Of a stretch of DNA of 64,000 nt, positions 33,911 to 42,524 are shown piece by piece. How positions within the stretch are numbered: position 1 is the first letter of the stretch; each line of letters begins with the position of its first letter. The translations under genes and the position numbers were made by a program. The notes below the pieces were generated by a model. The model ran no database searches and had not been told where the DNA came from. It saw nothing but the letters and a program-made list of their open reading frames with translations. Origin of the DNA: Bosea vaviloviae (GTDB lineage Bacteria; Pseudomonadota; Alphaproteobacteria; Rhizobiales; Beijerinckiaceae); assembly GCF_001741865.1 (NCBI RefSeq), contig NZ_CP017147.1:823501-887500 (forward strand), read 5' to 3'.

Positions 33911-35135
33911 CGTCCTCGGCGCCGGCATGGTCGGCGTTTCCTGCGCGCTCGCTTTGCAGAAGCGCGGCTTCACCGTGACGCTGCTCGACCGGCGTGCCCC
34001 CGGCCAGGAGACCTCCTACGGCAATGCCGGCGTGCTGGCGCGCTCCTCGATCGTGCCGCTGAACAATCCCGGCCTCTGGTCGAAGCTGACGAGCTATCTC
34101 GGCAACACCCATCCTGCCCTCAATCTCGACTGGCGCCGCGCGCTGACGCGGCCCAGTTGGCTGCTGCGCTTTCTCTGGGAAGCGAGGCCCTCGCAGGCCG
34201 CCGCCCGCATCGCCGCCTTGGATTCGCTGACGGCGAGCACCGTCGCCCGCCATCGCGAATTGATGGCGGCGGCGGGCGTCTCGCATCGCCTGCGCGAGAC
34301 CGGCACGCTGAAACTCTGGCGTGGTGAGGACGGCCACGCCGCAGCCCAGGCCGAGCATGATTTCCTGAAGCGGCACGGCATCGCCTCGGAGGTGCTCGAC
34401 CGCCAGGGCATCTCGGCACTGGAGCCTGCGCTGAAGCCGATCTTCCCGGCCGGGCTCTTGACCCCCTCCAACGCCTCGGTCGATTCACCCGGCGCCGTGA
34501 CGGCCGCCTATGCCGCGCTCTTCGCCCAGCGCGGCGGCAGGATCGAGCAGGCCGAAATCCGCGCGCTCAGGCGCAACGGCGATGGCTGGCAGGCTGAAAC
34601 CGACAAGGGGCTCTACGAGGCCGATCTCGCCATCCTCGCGCTCGGGCCCTGGAGCGGCGACCTGCTCGCGCCGCTTGGACTGAACTCCAGGCTCGATGTC
34701 GAGCGCGGCTATCACCGCCATCTGCGGCCCGAGGCAGGCGCCGCCCTGTCGCGGCCGGTCTATGATGTCGACGGGGCCTATTTCATGGCGCCGATGGAAC
34801 AGGGCCACCGCATCACCAGCGGCGTCGATCTCAGCCTGCGCGACGCGCCCGACAACCACCGCCAGATCGACCAGGCCACAGTGAGCGCCCGCGAGGCATT
34901 TCCGCTTGAGGAGGTCGTCGGCGAGACCTGGCGCGGCTGCCGGCCGACACTGCCGGATTCACTGCCGATGATCGGCGAAGCACCGCGCCATCCCGGCCTC
35001 TGGCTCGCTTTCGGCAACCAGCATATCGGCTTCTCCACCGGCCCGATCACGGGCGAAATCATCGCCACCATGATCTGCGGCGAGACGCCGCCGGCAGATC
35101 CCAAGCCGTTTTCGCCGGGGCGGTATATTCGCTGA
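33894..35135 (+). CDS. D-amino acid dehydrogenase (DadA-like FAD oxidoreductase)
   Basis: A 413-residue FAD-dependent enzyme of the DAO superfamily. The N-terminal dinucleotide fold is VIVLGAGMVGVSCALALQKR with the acidic/basic end LLDRRAPGQETSYGNAG, a DadA hallmark. The C-terminal FAD segment is GLWLAFGNQHIGFSTGPITG. It oxidises D-amino acids to oxo acids and passes electrons to the respiratory chain at the membrane. Start GTG 33894 (MNRKVIV) belongs to a triplicated start region. An upstream GATase gene is translationally linked to it. Confidence 0.89.
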   Translation: MNRKVIVLGAGMVGVSCALALQKRGFTVTLLDRRAPGQETSYGNAGVLARSSIVPLNNPGLWSKLTSYLGNTHPALNLDWRRALTRPSWLLRFLWEARPSQAAARIAALDSLTASTVARHRELMAAAGVSHRLRETGTLKLWRGEDGHAAAQAEHDFLKRHGIASEVLDRQGISALEPALKPIFPAGLLTPSNASVDSPGAVTAAYAALFAQRGGRIEQAEIRALRRNGDGWQAETDKGLYEADLAILALGPWSGDLLAPLGLNSRLDVERGYHRHLRPEAGAALSRPVYDVDGAYFMAPMEQGHRITSGVDLSLRDAPDNHRQIDQATVSAREAFPLEEVVGETWRGCRPTLPDSLPMIGEAPRHPGLWLAFGNQHIGFSTGPITGEIIATMICGETPPADPKPFSPGRYIR

Positions 35136-35136
35136 T

Positions 35137-35216
35137 CGTCATTGCGAGCGCAGCGAAGCAATCTAGGAGCCGTCGAGCGAGCCCTTCTGGATTGCTTCGC
35201 TGCGCTCGCAATGACG
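35137..35216. repeat. Intact palindromic repeat with 27-bp arms
   Basis: Arms 35137-35163 and 35190-35216 are perfect inverted repeats beginning CGTCATTGCGAGCGCAGCG, with a 26-base loop. It starts two bases after the dadA stop and could act as a transcript end. The same repeat is the landing site of the IS at 23703. The next 170 bases (35217-35389) hold no recognised feature. Confidence 0.85.
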
Positions 35217-35389
35217 GGAATGTCGGTTCCAACATCAAATGACGCCCGCCGCTGAGGCGAGCGCGAATGCGCTGGCGTGAGTCGGCTGGCGTGGCGGCCG
35301 AGAACCGGAGCGCAGCGGACTTTTGTCCGTGAGCACCGGAAGCGCAGGCCGTCGCGTCAGACGGCCGCGCCAGTAGCATGCGCGCCGGC

Positions 35390-36187
35390 TCAGACCTGGC
35401 GCGCCACCATCATCTTCTTGACCTCCGCAATCGCCTTGGCCGGGTTCAGGCCCTTCGGGCAGGCATTGGCGCAGTTCATGATGGTGTGGCAGCGATAGAG
35501 CCGGAAGGGGTCTTCCAGATTGTCGAGGCGCTCGCCGGTCGATTCGTCGCGCGAGTCGATCAGCCAGCGATAGGCCTGCAGCAAGGCGGCAGGACCGAGA
35601 TAGCGGTCGCCATTCCACCAATAGCTCGGGCAGGAGGTCGAGCAGCAGGCGCAGAGAATGCACTCATAGAGCCCGTCGAGCTTCTCGCGGTCCTCTTTCC
35701 CTTGCGCCCATTCCTTCTCCGGCGCCGGTGTCGTCGTCTTGAGCCAGGGCTCGATCGAGGCATGCTGGGCGTAGAAGCGGGTCAGGTCAGGGACGAGGTC
35801 CTTGATCACGGGCATATGCGGCAGCGGGTAGATCGCGACCTTGCCCGCGCTCTTGCCATGCCCGGTGCATTCGTCGATGCCGGTGGTGCAGGCGAGGCCG
35901 TTCTTGCCATCCATGTTCATGGCGCAGGAACCGCAGATGCCCTCGCGGCAGGAGCGCCGGAAGGTCAGCGTCGGGTCGATCTTGGACTTGATCCAGATCA
36001 GCGCATCCAGAACCATCGGCCCGCAATCCTCGCGGTCGACGAAATAGGTGTCGGTGCGCGGGTTTTCGCCGGTATCCGGGTTCCAGCGATAGACCTTGAA
36101 CTCGGTCAGCTTCGCGGCCCCGGCCGGCTTCGGCCAGGCCTTGCCTTCGGTCAGGCGGGAGTTCTGCGGGAGATTGAATTCGGCCAT
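35390..36187 (-). CDS. sdhB: Succinate dehydrogenase iron-sulfur subunit
   Basis: A 265-residue SdhB. The plant-type 2Fe-2S cysteines are in [16 protein letters not shown] (Cys80, 85, 88) and the fourth in GLACTT (Cys100). The 4Fe-4S and 3Fe-4S ligands are in [17 protein letters not shown] and [14 protein letters not shown]. It passes electrons from SdhA to the quinone site in the inner membrane. ATG 36187 (MAEFNLPQ) with GGAAA upstream; a longer frame to 36256 is not credible. It is separated from sdhA by a two-gene toxin-antitoxin module on the same strand. Confidence 0.96.
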   Translation of the reverse strand: MAEFNLPQNSRLTEGKAWPKPAGAAKLTEFKVYRWNPDTGENPRTDTYFVDREDCGPMVLDALIWIKSKIDPTLTFRRSCREGICGSCAMNMDGKNGLACTTGIDECTGHGKSAGKVAIYPLPHMPVIKDLVPDLTRFYAQHASIEPWLKTTTPAPEKEWAQGKEDREKLDGLYECILCACCSTSCPSYWWNGDRYLGPAALLQAYRWLIDSRDESTGERLDNLEDPFRLYRCHTIMNCANACPKGLNPAKAIAEVKKMMVARQV

Positions 36188-36200
36188 CGGAGATTTCCGC

Positions 36201-37043
36201 CTATTCCTGAATACCGTAGTGGGCTCGCAACTTCGCCAGCCCGTCCGGAACGGCATTCATCTGCGCCATGATGTAAGAGCGATGCTGTTTAAAATCGTCT
36301 GGCAGCGACCCGGCTTTCGCGTTCGCCAGCAGGTGGGGCCAGTCCGAGCCACTATAATAACCTCTGCCGAGCCAACCCAAAGCCAGGAGAAACGCTCGCT
36401 GCTCCGACGGCAATTTCGATATCGTCATTTCCAGGCTTCGGTAGGCTGGGGATGAGAAACCTGCTGCAAGGTCCTCCGAAGCGAGGAAAGCAAAGCGACC
36501 GTCCTGGTGTCTGCGCGCTTCTTCCTGAAGCACATCGAACGTCTTCTTGAGCAGCGGTGTCAGCCTGCGTATCGAGCCCAGCGCCTCCTGTTCGACGCTC
36601 TCGAAAGCGAGCAGCGCGTCCAAACGCCCTCTCCCGATGTCAGCGAGAGACACGACGAGCTTGCCATATCCGCGATCGATGCATTTGCGCTCAAACACAT
36701 TATCAGCGGTCACAAAGACGCCGCGCCCGAGAGCGGTCGCTAAGAAGAAGCAATCATAAGGCGAATGATCGAACTCGAGCGACAGAAGGGCAGCATCAAA
36801 TGCGACCTCGCTCGAGGGGACAATGCGATCAAGCGCACCCAACGCTTCCTCGATGCCCTTCAAGAACTGCGCCTCGGAAATCTGACCGGCCTTGCATTTG
36901 CGACGAAGCACGCTGACCAGTTCGGGAATCATCCGATCCGGTGCGACCAATGGTTCGTCTCGGTCAAGCAGAGCCAGCGCTTGCTCGCTCCCAGCCTCTT
37001 GCACGACCCATTTAGCTGCAACAGACGTGTCCACGACGATCAA
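36201..37043 (-). CDS. VapC-like PIN-domain toxin with extra C-terminal domain
   Basis: A 280-residue protein. Residues 1-135 form a VapC-type PIN ribonuclease domain with all four acidic residues: Asp5 (VVDTS), Glu41 (PELVSVL), Asp97 ([11 protein letters not shown]) and Asp114 (VTADNVF). Normal VapC proteins end there. Residues 141-280 are an added helical domain; its [19 protein letters not shown] segment (221-239) resembles DUF3775. The ATG overlaps the antitoxin gene's end by four bases. The pair lies between sdhA and sdhB, 13 bases before sdhB, so it should be on the sdh transcript. By eye its GC content is lower than its neighbours, which suggests acquisition. Confidence 0.85.
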   Translation of the reverse strand: MIVVDTSVAAKWVVQEAGSEQALALLDRDEPLVAPDRMIPELVSVLRRKCKAGQISEAQFLKGIEEALGALDRIVPSSEVAFDAALLSLEFDHSPYDCFFLATALGRGVFVTADNVFERKCIDRGYGKLVVSLADIGRGRLDALLAFESVEQEALGSIRRLTPLLKKTFDVLQEEARRHQDGRFAFLASEDLAAGFSSPAYRSLEMTISKLPSEQRAFLLALGWLGRGYYSGSDWPHLLANAKAGSLPDDFKQHRSYIMAQMNAVPDGLAKLRAHYGIQE

Positions 37044-37270
37044 CTGTCGCGGTCCTGACGCACGAGCACGACCGAATCAGTCTGCGCGACACCTTGCGGG
37101 GTCATGGCCGCGACAGCCTTGAGCCGAGCCTTCAGATCAGCGCGATGCACGGCACCTCGAAGAGACGTGGCGAGCAAGCTCTCGACAAGAGTCGTCGGCG
37201 ACACTCCCCGGGCTTTCGCCTCGGCGGTGACTTGGTTGAGGAGCCTGTCGTTGATCGCCAACTGTCCCAT
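37040..37270 (-). CDS. VapB-like ribbon-helix-helix antitoxin
   Basis: A 76-residue protein. Residues 1-40 read MGQLAINDRLLNQVTAEAKA then a second helix, a ribbon-helix-helix DNA-binding fold. The C-terminal MTPQGVAQTDSVVLVRQDRD is the typical toxin-wrapping tail of VapB/FitA antitoxins. It starts 19 bases after the sdhA stop and overlaps the toxin start by four bases. It should neutralise the toxin and may also bind near its own start, inside the sdh operon. Confidence 0.83.
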   Translation of the reverse strand: MGQLAINDRLLNQVTAEAKARGVSPTTLVESLLATSLRGAVHRADLKARLKAVAAMTPQGVAQTDSVVLVRQDRDS

Positions 37271-37289
37271 GATGCCGTCTCCTACGTCC

Positions 37290-39122
37290 TCAATACACCC
37301 GCGCCTTGGGCTTGATGTACTCGATGTCGTTCGAGAGCGTGTAGGTGTGCACCGGGCGGTCGTCGAGCGTGACGCTGCGCTTCTCGTCGTCGATCCAGGA
37401 CAGGGTGTGCTTCATCCAGTCCTTGTCGTCGCGGTTCGGGTAATCCTCACGGGCATGCGCGCCGCGGCTTTCCGGACGGTTCAGCGCCGAATCCATGGTG
37501 ACGACCGCCTGGGTGATCAGATTGTCGAATTCCAGCGTCTCGACGAGATCGGAATTCCAGATCAGCGAACGGTCGGTGGTGGCGATGTCGGTGATGCCGC
37601 CCCAGACCTCGTGGATCAGCTTGTGGCCCTCTTCCAGCGTCTCGCCAGTGCGGTAGACCGCGCAATTATCCTGCATGGTCTTCTGCATGCGCCCGCGCAG
37701 TTCGGCGGTCGAGGTGCCGCCCGAGGCGTTGCGGTACTTGTCCAGGCGGATCAGCGCGAGATCGGCCGAGTTCTTCGGCAATTCCGGCTGCTTCTCGCCT
37801 GCCGTCACCGTCTCGGCGCAGCGCAAGCCCGCGGCACGGCCGAAGACGACGAGGTCGATCAGCGAGTTCGAGCCAAGACGGTTGGCGCCGTGCACGGAAA
37901 CGCAGGCCGCCTCGCCGATCGCCATCAGGCCCGGCACCACCGTGTCGGGATTGCCGTCGACCTTGGTCAGAACCTCACCATGGAAGTTCGTCGGGATGCC
38001 GCCCATGTTGTAATGCACCGTCGGCAGGACCGGGATCGGCTCGCGGGTGACGTCGACGCCAGCAAAGATCTTGGCGCTCTCCGAGATACCCGGCAGGCGC
38101 TCATGCAGGATCTTCGGGTCGAGATGGTCGAGATGCAGGTAGATATGGTCCTTGTTCTTGCCGACGCCGCGCCCGCCACGGATCTCCATGGTCATCGAGC
38201 GTGAGACGACGTCGCGCGAGGCAAGGTCCTTGGCCGAAGGAGCGTAGCGCTCCATGAAGCGCTCGCCCTCGGAATTGGTCAGGTAGCCGCCCTCGCCGCG
38301 CGCGCCCTCGGTGATCAGGCAGCCCGCGCCATAGATGCCGGTCGGGTGGAACTGCACGAACTCCATGTCCTGCAGTGGCAGGCCGGCGCGCAGCACCATG
38401 CCGCCGCCATCGCCGGTGCAGGTATGGGCCGAGGTCGCGGAGAAATAGGCGCGGCCATAGCCGCCCGTCGCCAGGATCGTCTGCTGCGAGCGGAAGCGAT
38501 GGATCGTGCCGTCATCGAGCTTCAGCGCGATCACGCCACGGCAATGACCGTCCTCGTCCATGATCAGGTCGATGGCGAAATATTCGATGAAGAACTCGGT
38601 GTTGTAGCGCAGCGCCTGGCCGTAGAGCGTGTGCAACATGGCGTGGCCAGTGCGGTCGGCGGCGGCGCAGGTGCGCTGGGCCGGCGGGCCCTCGCCGAAT
38701 TCGGTGGTCATGCCGCCGAAAGGCCGCTGATAGATCTTGCCGCTCTCGGTGCGCGAGAACGGCACGCCCCAATGCTCGAGCTCATAGACCGCAGCCGGCG
38801 CGTTGCGCACGAGATATTCGATGGCGTCCTGGTCGCCGAGCCAGTCCGACCCCTTGACGGTGTCGTACATGTGCCACTGCCAGGTGTCCTTGCCCATATT
38901 GCCGAGCGAGGCGGCAACGCCGCCCTGGGCCGCAACCGTATGCGAGCGTGTCGGGAACACTTTCGAGATGCAGGCCGTGCGCAGGCCGGCCTGCGAGCAG
39001 CCGACGGTGGCGCGAAGGCCGGCGCCGCCGGCGCCCACCACGACGACGTCGAAGGTGTGGTCGGTGATCGGATAGGCCTGACCGGCATAGGTCGCGGTCG
39101 AACGGGCTTTGGTGATCGCCAT
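37290..39122 (-). CDS. sdhA: Succinate dehydrogenase flavoprotein subunit
   Basis: A 610-residue SdhA carrying covalent FAD. The FAD fold is [18 protein letters not shown]; the flavinylation histidine is in [15 protein letters not shown]; substrate-site motifs are [28 protein letters not shown] and [24 protein letters not shown] 39122 (MAITKARS) has TTGGAGG about eight bases upstream, four bases after the sdhD stop. Order on the minus strand is sdhC, sdhD, sdhA, vapB, vapC, sdhB. A DUF1674 (SDHAF4-like) assembly factor is encoded at 55903. Confidence 0.93.
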   Translation of the reverse strand: MAITKARSTATYAGQAYPITDHTFDVVVVGAGGAGLRATVGCSQAGLRTACISKVFPTRSHTVAAQGGVAASLGNMGKDTWQWHMYDTVKGSDWLGDQDAIEYLVRNAPAAVYELEHWGVPFSRTESGKIYQRPFGGMTTEFGEGPPAQRTCAAADRTGHAMLHTLYGQALRYNTEFFIEYFAIDLIMDEDGHCRGVIALKLDDGTIHRFRSQQTILATGGYGRAYFSATSAHTCTGDGGGMVLRAGLPLQDMEFVQFHPTGIYGAGCLITEGARGEGGYLTNSEGERFMERYAPSAKDLASRDVVSRSMTMEIRGGRGVGKNKDHIYLHLDHLDPKILHERLPGISESAKIFAGVDVTREPIPVLPTVHYNMGGIPTNFHGEVLTKVDGNPDTVVPGLMAIGEAACVSVHGANRLGSNSLIDLVVFGRAAGLRCAETVTAGEKQPELPKNSADLALIRLDKYRNASGGTSTAELRGRMQKTMQDNCAVYRTGETLEEGHKLIHEVWGGITDIATTDRSLIWNSDLVETLEFDNLITQAVVTMDSALNRPESRGAHAREDYPNRDDKDWMKHTLSWIDDEKRSVTLDDRPVHTYTLSNDIEYIKPKARVY

Positions 39123-39126
39123 CGGA

Positions 39127-39519
39127 TCAGCCTCCAAACGAGAGCTTCAGCACCGCGAAGACGCAAGCGGCGCCGATCGCGATCGCGAAGAAGGTGTTGG
39201 CCATCACGGCGGCGATCTTGAGGCCCTCGCCATGGATGTAATCCTCGATGACGACCTGCATGCCGATCCGCATATGCACCACGCCCGAGAGGACGAAGAG
39301 CAGCATCAGGATCGCGACCAGCGGATGCGACAGCGTCGCCATCGCCGCCGGATAGGGCTTGCCGAAGAGCGAGATCACGATGCCGAGGAAGATCACCGTC
39401 AGCACGACATTGGCCACCGCCGTGACGCGCTGGAGCCAGAAATGCCCGGTGCCGGATTTGGCGGAACCCAGACCGCGAACGCGGCCGAGCGGGGTACGCA
39501 TGGAGGAGTTGGACTGCAT
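39127..39519 (-). CDS. sdhD: Succinate dehydrogenase membrane anchor subunit
   Basis: A 130-residue protein with three transmembrane helices (about residues 30-50, 63-83 and 105-125) and a haem-ligand-type histidine region [20 protein letters not shown]. It anchors the SdhAB catalytic dimer with SdhC and helps form the quinone site. ATG 39519; it follows sdhC by 11 bases and precedes sdhA by four. Confidence 0.92.
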   Translation of the reverse strand: MQSNSSMRTPLGRVRGLGSAKSGTGHFWLQRVTAVANVVLTVIFLGIVISLFGKPYPAAMATLSHPLVAILMLLFVLSGVVHMRIGMQVVIEDYIHGEGLKIAAVMANTFFAIAIGAACVFAVLKLSFGG

Positions 39520-39530
39520 GATGATGCTCC

Positions 39531-39932
39531 TCAGCGCAGGGCGTAGGCGAGGATCCAGACGAGCAGAGTGAGCCCGCCCGAAACGACGCCGCTGTATTTC
39601 GCCATGTTCATCCGGGTTTCCGGCTCATAGCCATAGCCCATGTCCCAGATGAAATGCCGGAGGCCCCCGACCATGTGGTGCAGCAGCGCGAAGGAATAGC
39701 CGAACAGCACCAGCCGTCCGAGGATCGAGCCCGCAATCCATTGCGCGGTCTCGAAGGCGGCAGGCCCCGAAGCGGCGGCCACGAGCCAGGCCGCGATCAG
39801 CACGGTGCCGGCATAGAGCGCACAGCCGGTGACGCGATGCGCGATCGACATCGCCATGGTCCAGGACCAGCGGTAAATCTGCAGATGCGGCGAAAGCGGG
39901 CGCGCCGCCTGTTTGACCTCGGCCAAATTCAC
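39531..39932 (-). CDS. sdhC: Succinate dehydrogenase cytochrome b556 subunit
   Basis: A 133-residue membrane protein with three helices. Family markers are RPLSPHLQIYRWSWTMAMSI, then AHRVTG, and the haem-ligand histidines around LLHHMVGGLRHFIWDMGYG. The start appears to be GTG 39932 (MNLAEVKQ), with GGAGA unusually close. First gene of the sdh operon; its promoter must lie in 39933-40130, where a striking inverted repeat is found. Confidence 0.93.
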   Translation of the reverse strand: MNLAEVKQAARPLSPHLQIYRWSWTMAMSIAHRVTGCALYAGTVLIAAWLVAAASGPAAFETAQWIAGSILGRLVLFGYSFALLHHMVGGLRHFIWDMGYGYEPETRMNMAKYSGVVSGGLTLLVWILAYALR

Positions 39933-40042
39933 TCTCCGACTCTGCCGCCCATCAGCGGGCGTTTATCCATTTGGGATCGTTCTAGAGTGATTGGCTCTGT
40001 AACGAAACCGGTCCCGCGCTGCAATGCGGCATGCGGGATACG

Positions 40043-40070
40043 AAGTTACAGAAATCGAAATCTGTAACTT
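40043..40070. promoter_or_regulatory. Inverted repeat upstream of sdhC, possible operator
   Basis: AAGTTACAGA (40043-40052) and TCTGTAACTT (40061-40070) are perfect inverse copies around an 8-base spacer; a third TCTGTAAC lies at 39996-40003. There is no T-run, so an operator for the sdh promoter is more likely than a terminator for the upstream mch gene. Confidence 0.5.
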
Positions 40071-40130
40071 TTCGCTGGGCGCGGACGCGCCGCGACACTC
40101 CTAGCTCTCATTCCGGCGAGCCGCAAAGCC

Positions 40131-41192
40131 TCAGCGCGGCAGCAACGCCCAATAATCGAAGTCGAGGATGATGCCGTCATCATACTGGTCGCCATGCTGG
40201 AGCGGAAACTCGCCGCAGGGCCGGTTCTTCGTCGCGATCAGGCGCAGCCGCAGCGCGCCGACATCGCTGCGACCGGGCAATTCGGCGGCCTCCAGCACCT
40301 GGCTCCAGGCGAAGACCGTGTCGCCCGCGAAGAGCGGCGAGACATGGCGCCCGCCATTGATCGCGGCGATGTGGAAGGCGTTGCCCAGGCCGTTGAAGGA
40401 CAGGGCCCGCGCCAGGCTGATGACATGCCCGCCATAGATCAATCGCTTGCCGAAGCGACTCTCGCGCGCGCTATAGGCGTCGAAATGCACCTTCGCGGTG
40501 TTCTGGTAGAGCCGGGTCGCGATCTGGTGCTCGGCCTCCTCCACCGTCATGCCGTCGATATGGTCGATCTGTTCGCCGGCCGCATAAGCGCCCCAGCGGA
40601 AGGGCGAGCCCGCCAGCGCGTCGTCATAGGCCGTAAGCTCGATCGCCGGGCAGCCCTGGCCGAGCTCCTCCGGCAACACCGCCTTGGGCAGCTCCGGCAC
40701 CTGCTCGGCATGAGCCGGCGTGCCCGGCTGGCGCTTGCGCACCAGCACCCAGCGCGCATAGCTCAGCACGATCTCGGCCTGTTGGTTGCGACCGATGGAG
40801 CGGACATAGACGATGCCGGCGTCGCCGGCCGAGGTCTGCTTCAGCCCGATCACCTCCGAGGTGGTCGAGAGCGTATCGCCGGGAAAGACCGGCCTCAGGA
40901 AGCGCCCATCGGCATAGCCGAGATTGGCGATCGCGTTCAGCGAGATGTCGGGCACCGTCTTGCCGAAGACGATGTGGAAGACGAGCAGATCGTCGATCGG
41001 AGCGGCGGGATAGCCCAGCGCTTTGGCGAAGGCATCGGAGGATTGCACCGCGAAACGCGGGCCATAAAGCGCCGTGTAGAGCGAGACGTCGCCGCTCGTG
41101 ACCGTGCGCGGCGTCGCGTGCACGATGGTCTCGCCGAGGTTGAAATCCTCGAAGAAGCGGCCAGGATTGGTTTTCGCGACGGGCTCTGACAT
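40131..41192 (-). CDS. mch: Mesaconyl-CoA hydratase (MaoC family)
   Basis: A 353-residue double-hotdog MaoC-type hydratase. It interconverts mesaconyl-CoA and beta-methylmalyl-CoA in the ethylmalonyl-CoA pathway of acetyl-CoA assimilation. The sequence closely recalls Rhodobacter Mch: KTNPGRFFEDFNLGETIVHA, LLVFHIVFGKTVPDISLNAI, EAEHQIATRLYQNTAKVHFD and RLIYGGHVISLARALSFNGL. ATG 41192 is preferred to a more upstream start at 41237. A malyl-CoA lyase/thioesterase family gene lies 2.3 kb away, consistent with the same pathway. Confidence 0.92.
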   Translation of the reverse strand: MSEPVAKTNPGRFFEDFNLGETIVHATPRTVTSGDVSLYTALYGPRFAVQSSDAFAKALGYPAAPIDDLLVFHIVFGKTVPDISLNAIANLGYADGRFLRPVFPGDTLSTTSEVIGLKQTSAGDAGIVYVRSIGRNQQAEIVLSYARWVLVRKRQPGTPAHAEQVPELPKAVLPEELGQGCPAIELTAYDDALAGSPFRWGAYAAGEQIDHIDGMTVEEAEHQIATRLYQNTAKVHFDAYSARESRFGKRLIYGGHVISLARALSFNGLGNAFHIAAINGGRHVSPLFAGDTVFAWSQVLEAAELPGRSDVGALRLRLIATKNRPCGEFPLQHGDQYDDGIILDFDYWALLPR

Positions 41193-41273
41193 GGGGCTCA
41201 CGCTTGAATGGACTCGGCCGAGTGTGCGCTGCCGCATGGCGAGGCGTCCAGTCCCAAGCCGTCGGGTACACGC

Positions 41274-41493
41274 ACCTTCTCCCCTCGCGGGAGAAGGTGG
41301 CGCGCAGCGCCGGATGAGGGGGCGCCGTGCCCTGTCCGGTTGGCCTCGTGTTCAGCGAGGCGGAGAGCTCACAGCGCCCCCCTCATCCGTCTCGGCTTCG
41401 CCGAGCCACCCTCCCGCATCAAAGTCGGCTGTTGCCGACTTTGACACTTTGGGTTGCCCATCTCGGGCAAGCCCGAGATGGGTGGGAGAAGGG
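41274..41493. repeat. Mosaic palindromic repeat, copy 3, with double hairpin
   Basis: Same build as the copy at 10203. Hairpin A (41419-41444) has an 11-bp perfect stem with loop TGTT, and hairpin B (41457-41482) an 11-bp perfect stem with loop CAAG. It fills most of 41193-41570, which holds no gene. Confidence 0.83.
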
Positions 41494-41570
41494 TTTTCCG
41501 TGCCCTTCGCCGCTGCCGCAACGCTCGCAAAGGCAAAGGCTTCCACGGCACTGGTCCAGGGGCCGACGCC

Positions 41571-42524
41571 TCACCCCACCAACGCACCAAGCTTCCCCAA
41601 ATCCACATTCGCACCGCAGACCAGCACGCCGAGCCGCTCGCCCGGCGCAGGCTTGTAGGCCCCGCAGAGCAGCGCACCCAGCGCCGCGGCGCCGCCGGGC
41701 TCCACCGCCAGCCGGAAATCGCGCCAGAGCGTGCCCTGCGCCTGGGTGATCGCCTCGTCGGGCACCAGCGCGACATGGTCGACTGCGTCCTTGCAGACCT
41801 CATAGACCAGCGGGCCGACATTGCGCGCGCCGAGCGAATCGGCCGCAACCGAGGCGACCTTGACCTCGACCGGCCCCTTCGCCTCCAGCGCCGCCTGCAA
41901 GGCGCGCGAGCCGGCGGGCTCGACACCGACGACCTTGACCTTGCTCCCGGCGAACCAGGCAGCGATGCCCGAAATCAAACCGCCGCCGCCGACCGCAACC
42001 AGAACCGTGTCGAGATCGGGCTCCTGGAGCTGCCATTCGCGCCCGAGCGTGCCCTGGCCGGCAATGGTTTCCTTCGCCGCGAAGGGATGGATCTTGAGCG
42101 CGCCGGTTTCCGCGACGAAACGGTCGCAGGCCGCCTGCGCATCATCATATTGCGCGCCGCCGATGACGACTTCGGCGCCGAAGCGGCGGATCGCCTCGAT
42201 CTTGGCGGCAGGCGAGATCTCGGGCACGAAGATCGTCGCCTTGACGCCGCGCTCGCGCGCCGCATAGGCCACCGCCGCCCCGTGATTGCCGCCCGAGGCG
42301 GCCGCGACGCCCGCCGCCGGCACCGGCAGTGAGAGCAGGTTGTTGAAGGCGCCGCGCGTCTTGAACGAGCCGGCATGCTGCAGGCATTCGAGCTTCAGCG
42401 AGATCGCCGCCGGCGAGCCGAAAGCGCCGGCCCCGAGCCGCATCACGGGCGTGACGCGGGCATGGCCGGCAATGCGGTCTGCAGCCGCCTCGATCATCGG
42501 GCGCGGCACGGGGCGATCGGTCAT
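41571..42524 (-). CDS. Threonine/serine dehydratase-like PLP enzyme (internal start of a fused frame)
   Basis: A 317-residue fold-type II PLP enzyme of the threonine ammonia-lyase family. The PLP lysine is in HAGSFKTRGAFNNLL; the phosphate-binding loop is AASGGNHGAAVAYAAR; a glycine-rich loop AVGGGGLISG follows. There is no C-terminal ACT domain, so it resembles catabolic enzymes (threonine deaminase, hydroxyaspartate dehydratase, serine racemase). An ATG at 42524 with AGGA about nine bases upstream can start it, but the frame is open far upstream and continuous with a DUF429 domain. Confidence 0.85.
   Translation of the reverse strand: MTDRPVPRPMIEAAADRIAGHARVTPVMRLGAGAFGSPAAISLKLECLQHAGSFKTRGAFNNLLSLPVPAAGVAAASGGNHGAAVAYAARERGVKATIFVPEISPAAKIEAIRRFGAEVVIGGAQYDDAQAACDRFVAETGALKIHPFAAKETIAGQGTLGREWQLQEPDLDTVLVAVGGGGLISGIAAWFAGSKVKVVGVEPAGSRALQAALEAKGPVEVKVASVAADSLGARNVGPLVYEVCKDAVDHVALVPDEAITQAQGTLWRDFRLAVEPGGAAALGALLCGAYKPAPGERLGVLVCGANVDLGKLGALVG

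Noticed and set aside
35217..35389. Coding frame between the dadA palindrome and sdhB
   Set aside because: Open frames overlap in several phases with biased composition; no family pattern or start signal supports one.
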